Assembly (NCBI RefSeq): GCF_963675165.1
Contig: NC_087388.1
Coordinates: 6,171,651 to 6,235,650 of the forward strand
Direction of reading: 5' to 3'
DNA from: Halichondria panicea
Taxonomy: Eukaryota; Porifera; Demospongiae; Suberitida; Halichondriidae
DNA: 64,000 bases
Below the pieces are notes generated by a model. That model did not search any database, was not told where the DNA came from, and was given only the letters and a program-made list of their open reading frames with translations. A program made the position numbers and the translations under genes. Of the stretch, positions 36,616 to 45,800 are shown one piece after another (position 1 is the first letter of the stretch; each line of letters opens with the position of its first letter).

Positions 36616-37051
36616 ATTGTGATAAAGAACAGAAAAAAAGAAAAAGAAGAGGCTACCTCTCTGCATATACTGTAGACAGAGACAGCTAAGTAAAACATCA
36701 GCTCTGTAGATTTATTCATTAACTTGAGGCTTGGATCGGATACACACTCAGGCGACAAGTTAATCTCATAAGAAATTAGTTAAACCTGTGGGTAAAAAAT
36801 AAATGTGGATAAGTACAGTGGCTGTGACGTAACATAATGTGAGGACTATACTTATTGATTTACACAATAGATTTACCATTGAAAGCACTATCCATTAATA
36901 CACACTCAAGCAACAAGTCCGGATACACACTCAAGCAACAAGTCCCTCGGATCGGATACACACAAGTCCCTTGGATTGTAAACACATTCAGGCCACACAG
37001 TTCTCGGATCAGATACCACGTACTTACTCTGTGACCAATTTTCAGCAAATG

Positions 37052-37412
37052 TCACAACAATACTTCCTTCCAGAGAGAATGGCACTGAACGTCGAACAGA
37101 CACACCAACACTTTGAAGATGGCTTCACTCAGAGAAACAAGAGGAGAAATCACCATCACAACACTTCTTTCAGAGAGAGGTGCACTGGTCCTGTCAAGCT
37201 TCACATCAATCAAGAAAGGGAGTGTCTGGAAAGCAGATGGACTTGCTCTGGGACTTGCTCTGGGACTTGCCATAGCCGGTCGGTACGGTACCCACATAAA
37301 CACCAGCGTACAGACACTTCAACGCCTCCAGCTGCTTGTCTTTCAAGACTAGACCTGGTATTCCAACACAGGATAACGCGTACACAAGAGCAGAAGAGAA
37401 GGTAGCAGCCAT
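37052..37412 (-). pseudogene. RecQ-like helicase N-terminal fragment, broken
   Basis: From ATG 37412 the reverse strand reads VLKDKQLEALKCLY then VPTGYGKS, a DEAD/H helicase motif I. A 12-bp unit coding QSKS is tandemly repeated after it. An extra C then shifts the frame, so the continuation (FQTLPFLIDVKLDR and VVMVISPLVSL, motif Ia) lies in another frame. The downstream helicase motifs are absent. It is a fragment of a RecQ-type ATPase, not a working gene. Confidence 0.65.
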
Positions 37413-37963
37413 TACACAACTTGGACTAGATTTCTTTTTTCAATGACATCATTATAAATGAAACAGATATCAATGTTTTACAAACTAATGCGGAATAAGA
37501 ATACTGATAAATATACTGCAATTTACGATAACCAAGATTCTTGGTAATTCTGGCGCATGCGTAAACAGTGTATACCAGGCCGCCTTTCTCAGCGGCTTGG
37601 AATCGAGGCTATCTCCAGACTAGCAACAGGACCTTTGGAACACCTTGTCGAAATTAACAGCCTAAATGCTCATTTATGTGAATGTGACCGTCGACCATGG
37701 TTCTCTGTGCAATGATGGCTTCAAGCTCAGTGTTTTTCTCGTAGGCTTTCAACTCCTAGCCTTAATTGATACACTGTCTGATATAGCCCTCTGTGTATGT
37801 TCTGTCCCTAACATGAGGTGGCTTGTGGCTTTATCACTATGCTTGTGGGCGTGTAGCCCACTTGACTTTGCTGACTGTGCAGAACAAAATTCATATGTGA
37901 GTTTGACCAGACTCAAGCTTTTAGGTTGAGGCGGGTATTCGAGACTACCCAAGAAATAAAAAA
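37413..37963. other. spacer upstream of the ZU5/Death gene
   Basis: Contains a Mutator-like terminal repeat at 37535-37613 ending GGAATCGAGGCTA. No RING or other 5' exon for the next gene was found here. Confidence 0.45.
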
Positions 37964-39769
37964 GTGAAGTGAAGTGCAATAACCTTGGTTGTAAGTGGAC
38001 GGGGGAGCAAGGGAAGCTTGAAGAGCACCTCAACAGAGATGCAGAGGAATGGTCCATTGGATGTCCGTTTGCCGAATTATATTGTCCTTATAAATGTGGG
38101 CAACAGCTGCAACGAAAAGATATTAAAATCCACCAAAATTTACATTGTCCCGAATACAAAGCAAAGGTACCGGTGCAATTCTACGATCAGCTTTCCTTCA
38201 TCCAACCAATTGATGTATTCCAGATTACGTCTGCATCTGGATATTATCACTGCGATAGTCTTGGATTATCAATTGAAGCTCCTGAAGGAATCATACCTCA
38301 AGGTTCAGTACTACCTCTAAAAATCGGAATGTTTTTGTACGGTCCGTTTAAGTTCCCCAAACATTGCATTCCTATTGCTCCAGTACTTATGATCCGTCCA
38401 CCTGAAGATGTTTGCTTGTTAAAACCACTTAAAATTACAATACCGCTTATAATCACTGAACCTAACGATAGTGATGTGGAAGCCCTTGGAATACAGGCGG
38501 TAAAAGCCAAACATGCTACGAATGATTGTATGTTTGAGGAACTGGACGAATCGTGTACTAACCTTAAGCTTCATAGTCAAAACGGTTTTGGATATGCAAC
38601 CTTCTCAATTTCACACTTCTGTTTTATTTCTGTTCGTGGTAACAACAGCAGTGACGTCATTAAACAAAGTGGCTATTGTATTTATCCCTTGCATCCTCGT
38701 CCTAGTACCATGTCATCCAGTGTCTTCACTTACCACTTGTGTGTCACCTATTTCACGGAGCCTTGCATAACAGTGAGTCAAGTTACTGTTGTGTTGCATA
38801 AATAAACAGCATGAAATTCTCTTATAGGCAATTGAACAGTAATTTCCTAAGGATAAATATGAACTAAAAACAGCCGACATTAAAAGGTTTACATTCAGAG
38901 GACCAGAACCTTACATTGAAGCTTCGATAAAGATAGTTGATGGTGAATGGAAGGCATACCTCCAGTCGGCCAATCCTGCTACTGGAGCCTATGTAAGTTG
39001 TGTAGATATGCAGAACAATAAGTTAATTGTATCTGCATAATCTCTATTATTATACTATAGGCTACATGTCATGTATGTTTCATAATACACACATGCATGC
39101 ATTTTATAGAGAATCAAAGCTGAATCAATTGACCTATGGAGAAAAACCCTTGACGAGTTGAAGCTGGAAATCAAGATTTTGGTATACCCACCATCATTTC
39201 GTATTTACGATGTTAACCATAAGGCTACGGCAATGTCTTCGACTGTCACAATCCAATTCAAAACAAATCAAGTTGAGAGTGACAACTTCTACATGACATT
39301 GATACAACCACTACCATCAGATTCTGATTCCACTTCTGCATCTCCAAGTATAACTCTAACTTGTAATTTTTTTTAATTGCTAAAATAATTTAAGCTTTAT
39401 AATAACTGCTTTTGTGTTTCCTTGTTTCTTATTTTAATACGGTACTGTTTATTTTCCTTTCCAGAAACAGAAGGTACTTCAAAGAATTCTATCGATAGGG
39501 AGATCACACAAAGTGACGTGCCACACTTGGCTGGTTACTTCAACGATGTTGAACTATATCTCGATTGTTGTGGACTGACCCCTGGCCAACAAACAGATGT
39601 GAATGAAAAAAAACTTAGTTCTGGTAATCATGTGGCAATGATCAAGTGCTTGACAATCTGGAGAACAACAAATCCCAAAGCTGCCACATTCCGAGCACTA
39701 CTGGACTTTGTAGTGTGCCTTAGGAAAGGTGAAATTGCTCGCCAAATCCGTCAGTATATATCTGCATGA
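37964..39769 (+). CDS. TRAF-type zinc finger / ZU5 / UPA-like / Death-domain protein
   Basis: Exons ~37964-38772, 38852-38992, 39110-39347 and 39465-39769 join in phase. The first exon has no convincing ATG, so a 5' exon is missing or lost. Order: TRAF-like zinc fingers (CKWTGEQGKLEEHL, CPYKCGQQLQRKDIKIHQNL), ZU5 (LSIEAPEGIIPQGSVLPLKI, VLMIRPPEDVCLLKPLKITI), a UPA-like stretch (FRGPEPYIEASIKIVDGEWK), then a Death-like domain (CGLTPGQQTDVNEKKL, ATFRALLDFVVCLRKGEIAR). ZU5-UPA-Death is the core of UNC5, PIDD and ankyrins; a TRAF-finger start is unusual. Probably a cytoplasmic adaptor of death or NF-kB-type signalling. Confidence 0.7.
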
Positions 39770-40684
39770 ACTCTATCATTAATATAGGACTTACTGTACA
39801 CATTGTATTCTTAATTTGTTGTTTCCATGTTTCAGAATTTGAAAAATGCTCGATATGTCTTCACTATACACGAGAGTACATTAAGATATACATGTGTGAG
39901 ATAACAACAACAACGTTCAACACAAACAAAGTGCACGATTCAGCATGCAATAGTGAATTAAATTTACAAACAAAAACTGATGGAGTCAAAAAAGTTTAAT
40001 ACTAGTGACATGATGATTATATATGGATGATGATTATATATATACGTAACCTTAATTGTATATGAATACTAGTCTAGTACAACTATAATCAAGGTTATCT
40101 ATAGTCAGCTACTCTGTTAATCTGTTGCAAGCTATAATTATAGCTATAGTGTTTCAGCATGTCAAAAGTTATGTTGCATGTCCCGTGTGTTCATTCACAT
40201 CAGTACCTGCTATATTGCATATGGGTATTGTAATGTATTATTTCCTCGCTGTGTTTCGCTGCAGGTGGTTTCTGTATCAGCCGGGTGCACTAGGATGTAA
40301 CCACACCCACTGACTGTATACCTAGAACAGGTACACTGCACATAATTAGCTATATAACTGCTTTAATTTTTGTGACGTCAGTTTTAATCTGGATGTTTTT
40401 GTGATTGCTAATTACGCTGTTGCTGAATGACAATAATTATAATTGTTGTTTGCGCTGAACACAGTGCTTTGTGTGCAAATGTATTGTGCTATACGGGTTT
40501 CCCCACCATTGTACGCAATGCCCGTATATATTAAACACACTATAATTATGATCAAAGGTCACTCATCCATGCACACAATGTGATGTCATGCATGCTATGC
40601 TATAGTTAATGCATGAAATTGAGAGGTAGCTATATACTAGTTTACTAATACAACTCTCAACCCTAAACAAGTGTGTATAGTTGC
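39770..40684. other. spacer with duplicated lectin 3' end
   Basis: Includes possible 3' UTR of the ZU5/Death gene, TATATA runs and the pseudogene fragment at 40095-40640. Confidence 0.5.
40095..40640 (+). pseudogene. duplicated last exon and flank of the lectin gene
   Basis: Matches 21220-21640 plus 22165-22265, including the acceptor and start of lectin exon 10 (GGTGGTTTCTGTATC). A deletion of about 14 bp inside the exon puts a stop after RVH. It is far from the parent gene and lacks the ~520-bp transposon present in the parent flank. Confidence 0.7.
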
Positions 40685-41541
40685 ATGGCCTTCAATATGA
40701 CTGATGAAAAGCACCTAACAATTGTTATGCTAAAAGAGAAAACGGAAGCAACAGATACTCAGCTAGACACAGAGATTCAAAAAAATCATTTACAAGAAAT
40801 TGCCCAGCATTTCGGTAGCTGGGAAAAGTTTGTAGTCGAGTTCAAACTTTCTGAAGCAGAGAAGGCCGATGTGAAAGTTTGTGTCAATACCAAAGGACAC
40901 ACAGATGGCATGTTCACAGCTTTATCCTTGTGGATTAAGAAAAATCCTCTAAGCACTTACAGAAACTTATTGGATATACTGGTACGACTTGAAGAGGGAG
41001 AGCTAGCCTATAAAGTTTGCAAAATTGGTAAGCATGATCTCCAATTAATACAATAATTTGTATGCATGATTGCAAGCAATTAAAGCAGTACAGCTGATAA
41101 TGACATGTACAAACTGTTTGACTTGTTTTACCACAGTTTAAATTGTTTTTAATAGTAAAGAGCCGTGTTAAAGGAAATGATTTTGGTGGTGAGCACCGAG
41201 TTGAATGTGGCTCAACTGGACATGGCTCAACTATACCTAGATCTAGATCTGCAAGGGGTCTAGACCGGGAACCTGATGGAGATTCTGAGCACCGTGTTGA
41301 ATATGAATATGCCTCAACTATACCTAGATCTAGAGATCTACATCTAGGTATAGTTGAGGCAAGGAGTCTAGACTGGGAGCATGTTGCACTTGGAGATTCC
41401 GAGCACCGTGTTGAATATGCTGAAGATTTCCAGGGTGAGTATAATTATATCGATAAAACGACTAGATCTATAATTATGGCCAGGAGCAGAATAGTGATCG
41501 AGGGAAGGAGTGTCTTACTACGCGGATTCTATATCGTCTAG
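40685..41541 (+). CDS. Death-domain protein with repetitive tail
   Basis: Exon 1 (40685-41027) encodes a Death-like domain: LQEIAQHFGSWEKFVVEF, LSEAEKADVKVCV, ALSLWIKKNPLSTYRNLLDI, LVRLEEGELAYKV. It resembles the C-terminal domain of the gene at 37964-39769. Exon 2 (41156-41434) encodes a charged tail with imperfect repeats (GEHRVECGSTGHGSTIPRSR, DSEHRVEYEYASTIPRSR). If unspliced after 41434 the frame stops at 41541. The donor at 41434 is phase 1 and matches the phase of the TRAF exon at 41820, so it may be the 5' part of a Death-TRAF fusion. Confidence 0.6.
41311..41360. repeat. perfect 19-bp-stem hairpin inside a coding exon
   Basis: Arms GCCTCAACTATACCTAGAT and ATCTAGGTATAGTTGAGGC with a 12-base loop, within the repeated tail-coding exon. 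The same CTCAACTATACCTAGATCT block occurs upstream near 41217, so the exon grew by tandem and inverted duplication. Confidence 0.85.
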
Positions 41542-41819
41542 CTGTATGTACTAATCACGCCATCAAACTGCTAAGTGCTGCTATTCATTGTACACTTATA
41601 GATCAAACGCGTACAATCATACATGTACGTTTGCCACGCACTCTGTGTGAAAACCACACATCATTTTTTTACAGTGTACAGAGCACTTGGCACATTTAAT
41701 ACAAACAAGAAGTGTGGTTAATTAAAACGATAGTGAGTCCGCAATACTTTGCATAGTAAGACGCTCCATCCCCTCATATCTGCTCCTGATATGACGTATA
41801 CATTCATTGATTTACACAG

Positions 41820-42600
41820 TTCGGACATGCACAAATCCTGGGTGTTCGTGGTCAGGAGAATGGAGGTCCCTGGCTGGTCATCTGGCCGAATGCGAGCACC
41901 AGCCTGTGGCCTGCAAGTATGCTGAATATGGGTGCATAGAGAAAAGAAAAAGAAAAGAAATTCTAGAGCACGAGGAAAATGCCCAGTTGCATATTGGAAC
42001 AACAATCATAGCTTTCGACAAGCTAACAAAAAAATGGCCACTTTTGAAAGCGAACGGGCTTATATGAATGCCAGGCTGCTAAAACCAAGCAATGTAATCA
42101 CCCACACTTTCAAAATGACCGCGTTTACTCAGCACCGAGATAACAGCGACATCTTTTATGGTCCTCCATTCTACACATCTGCTAAGGGCAACAAAGTGTG
42201 TGCTCGTGTACATGCATATGGCAAGGATAATACAAATGGACGTGGAACGCATATCTCAGTGGAAATGTGCTTGATGAAGGGTGAAAACGACGATTACCTT
42301 ACTTGGCCATTCACTGGGACTGTTACATTCGAGCTGCTCAACCAACTGAAGGATCGTGGCCACCACAAAGGGACTTTCACATTCCCGCAAAACCATCCTG
42401 CCAGCCAACGTGTTGTAGATGACGAGATAGCAGAAGTTGGCTTTGGAATTGATCAGTTTATTGGGAACACTGAAACTGAGCTCGGCTTAGTGGAATATCT
42501 CTTGAGTGCCAACCCTGAATTCCTCAGAAATGACACTCTCATCTTTCGAGTTTCTGTCCAAGTTCCTTCCTATAGTCCTTGGTTGGAATGCACTTTGTAA
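41820..42600 (+). CDS. TRAF-like zinc finger plus MATH domain, frameshifted
   Basis: A single exon with TRAF-type fingers (CTNPGCSWSGEWRSLAGHL, CKYAEYGCIEKRKRKEIL) followed by a linker and a MATH/TRAF-C domain ([40 protein letters not shown]). The two parts are in different frames. The shift falls at the A-run near 42029-42034, where one extra A would make it continuous with the minus-strand paralogue at 43464-45046. No RING exon was found upstream. TRAF proteins are trimeric adaptors or E3 ligases below TNF/Toll-type receptors. Either a recent pseudogene, a sequencing error in the homopolymer, or a truncated product. Confidence 0.65.
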
Positions 42601-42883
42601 CAATGGTAGTTTTGTTGTACATAGGCTGAACAACATAATTATATACATCAGTACACTATTTGACTTGTATAGCTATAGTAGTTGTGTGTGACTCCTGATA
42701 TCCGAAGCCTTTTGGAAACTTACAATCTCCTTGTGTACTTGTGATCAGATATTATAGCGTTCATAGTTTTAGTTTGGCTACAAGCATATGAATTTTTAAT
42801 GAGCAGTATAATTATAATCAACAAGTTTGTATGAACAATATTTGCATGAACAATAATTATACAATTGAAGCATCAATTGAACA

Positions 42884-45800
42884 TTATTCAGAAAACAAGT
42901 ATCTAAGTAGTACAGAGACTACTAGAACGTTTAGACTGTTCCCCATGACCTTGTAGCACTGTACCGTGCTGAGGGAGGCAGGAAAGACGAAAGAAGGAGG
43001 AAAGCACATCAGATTAGCCACCTCTCTCGGAGTGAAATATCGAAGCTTCAGCGGACGTAGAAATGACATCGGGTCACTGCGTGTGTGTGTGTGGGGGGGG
43101 GGGGAGTAAATTTTGAGATAGGTATACTTGCATATAGAGGGATACTTGTGCTGTATATATATATACGTATGCATGGAGATTGTATATACTGTAATGTATG
43201 CAATAACATAGTCAGAGATAATTAACGTCAGAATCGAGTTGTTGTCATTTTATAGTTGGTCTATATATGCAATAATTATTATCAAAGAGAACACACTCAC
43301 TCACTGCTATAAATTATTAGCTATATGACAATGTTTATTTAGATACTAGTCAGCAAGTATATAGTGTTGTCATAGTTCAAAATTACATACTTCATGCAAA
43401 TCATTATAGAATATAATATAATGTATGGGTGCAGTATCTGCTTTCAATTTCACTTGTAGGTTTTCACTCCAGCCATGGCTTGTAGCCGGGTATATGTGCA
43501 GAAACAATCCTGAACACCAGAGTGTCGTCTTTGAGGTACTGAGTGTTCTTGCTAGCATTATAGTCGAGGTCAGCGTGGGAGATGAACTTAGAGTTGCCCC
43601 ATCCATCGATTGCTATCTCACCATCCACCACTCTCTGACTGCCTGCACGATCTGCTCTGAATGAAGTTATCTCTTTGTAATGGTTCCTGTCCTCCAGTTG
43701 GTTGAGTAGCTCGAATGTGACTGTCCCAGTGAACGGCCAGGACAGGGAGTCATCATTGTCTCCTTTCATGAGAAAAGCACCCGCTGAAACATGAGTGCCC
43801 TCGTCACCCCAGCCATTGGCATCAACTCTCAAGCACATTTTGTAGCCATTGTAAGAAGTGTAGAATGGAGTACTATAAAAACTATCGTTGTCACTCTTGC
43901 ATTTCAGATAGTTAGTTAGTCTGATTGTACGAGGAAGTGTACTTAGTCTAGTAGATTTAAGCAGACGAGAGTTTACTTCGGTGATGTTTGTCAGTGCGTT
44001 AGTTTCAATTAGTGCAACCTTCTCAGTGAGCTCTAGAACTTTTTTAGTCGTCATTCGAAGGTGAAGTTGGTTATCTTCCTCCTCGTGCCTCAAGACATCT
44101 TTTCGTGGATGCATTTCTTCACATCCAACTTTCGCATACTTGCAGGATACAAGCCCATACCTGCAGGTGATTCGATGGCTGTCTAGTTGGTTTCGACATT
44201 TTCCGACTGGGCACTGGGGATTTGGGCATGGTACTTTGACCTTCGGACAGGTTTCTAGATGAGCGGTGGTCCTCTCCTGATACTCCCCCGTCTCCTGGCA
44301 ATGTGGACACTTGTACTGGCGTCTTGGGCAGTCGTTGGTGAGGTGATCTTTAAGATCTTTAACCAGAAACTTGGCAATCTCATTATCGATCTTGCACTTG
44401 TTAGTACAGGGCAGGAGAGCATAGTCACATGACTGAAGGTGTGCATCTAAGGAGCCAAGGTCCCCCACCCAGTGACAGCCGTTGACTAGGTTGCTGCACT
44501 TGACCTTCAGAGCTTTAATATGACGTGTACCTACATGGATTACGATTAATGTAGCTATAATTATACTATATACTTGTATAGTGCGAAATTTTCGAGGGCC
44601 AACATTTTCGCTGGGTTAGCAATCCTACAAGAAAATTATTCCTATATAATGTGCAAAGATTACAGGCGTGACCTAAGAGTTTCCGGTAAGGAGTCAGAGC
44701 CTGCGAACATTATGCAACGTGTTTTTTTAGAGGCTATGCCACGAAATATAAGTACCTCAAAAATGTTGCGTTATAAATACGCTATGCTGTACATTCTCAG
44801 ATTAATTATTGATTTGCACTTACTTCTTGCATCTTGAAATAGGCTTAGGTCCTTCCGACAGTTTGGACAAGTTGTTTTATGTTTTTGGTACTCAGTAATG
44901 CAGCCATTGCAGAATACTTTGCCACACAGAGAACTACCGTGTTGGTAGGGATCTTTAGCAACTTCCAGGCAGATGAGACACTTGAGGTCATCAGGAGGTT
45001 CCTCCAACCAGTTCAGATCATAGCCACCAACACTGGTGTTAGCCATTGTGTAAGTCCTACTGGTTTCACAGCACTGTAAATATATGGCCCCCACTATAAA
45101 TCTTATAGTGCATGCATGTGTGTATCTGGAATATGTTGCATGCAGGGATGGTCCCTGGGACAGCCCCATCTATCTGAGGGATCGAGGTTCCTTTATTTGG
45201 TTATGATTATGATCATGGTGGTCAGACTATATTGTCTGATAATCCATGGAGTCTTAGGCTTAGAGAGTCCTGCCAGGCTGGAGTATATCGGGAGTATATA
45301 GGATCCAGCAACATGCACATACATTTGTACAGTAGAACCTCGATTATCCGGACACCTTGGTTCCTGAAGCAGGCCGGATAAGTGAATATGCCGGATAATC
45401 GAATAGATAAACCACGCCTTGATCCACCCACTTTATTCATAAACAGCAGTGCCACATGGTTGTCTGCGCATGCGCAGAAGATAAGCAGGCATGTCTCCAT
45501 GGTAACAGCTGCAACGTGCATGCGCGTTTTAGGGACACGCCCATTTTCTGATCTGATAACAAGAAAACTGCCAAGCCGGATAATCGAGGTTCCGGATAAT
45601 CGAGGGCCGGATAATCGAGGTTCTACTGTACTACAAAATAGTACAAGTAGTATAATATACTCGGGTTATTGTAAACAGGAATACCTTTATCTGATAACAT
45701 TATTACCATGGTTACTATCTTGGTATGTGCGTTAACTGTGACCAAGTATGACTGTATCAAAAGAAAGCTTTTAGTGAGGTCTACTAGAAACAAAGTGGAT

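Noticed and set aside
37666-37929. 87-residue frame with two hydrophobic stretches
   Set aside because: Considered as a 5' exon for the ZU5/Death gene or a small membrane protein; no splice link, no paralogue and weak context.
42884-43174. Independent small gene at the TRDMT1 motif X exon
   Set aside because: The sequence is the missing C-terminus of TRDMT1 and its phase matches the exon 3 donor; a free-standing fragment is unlikely.
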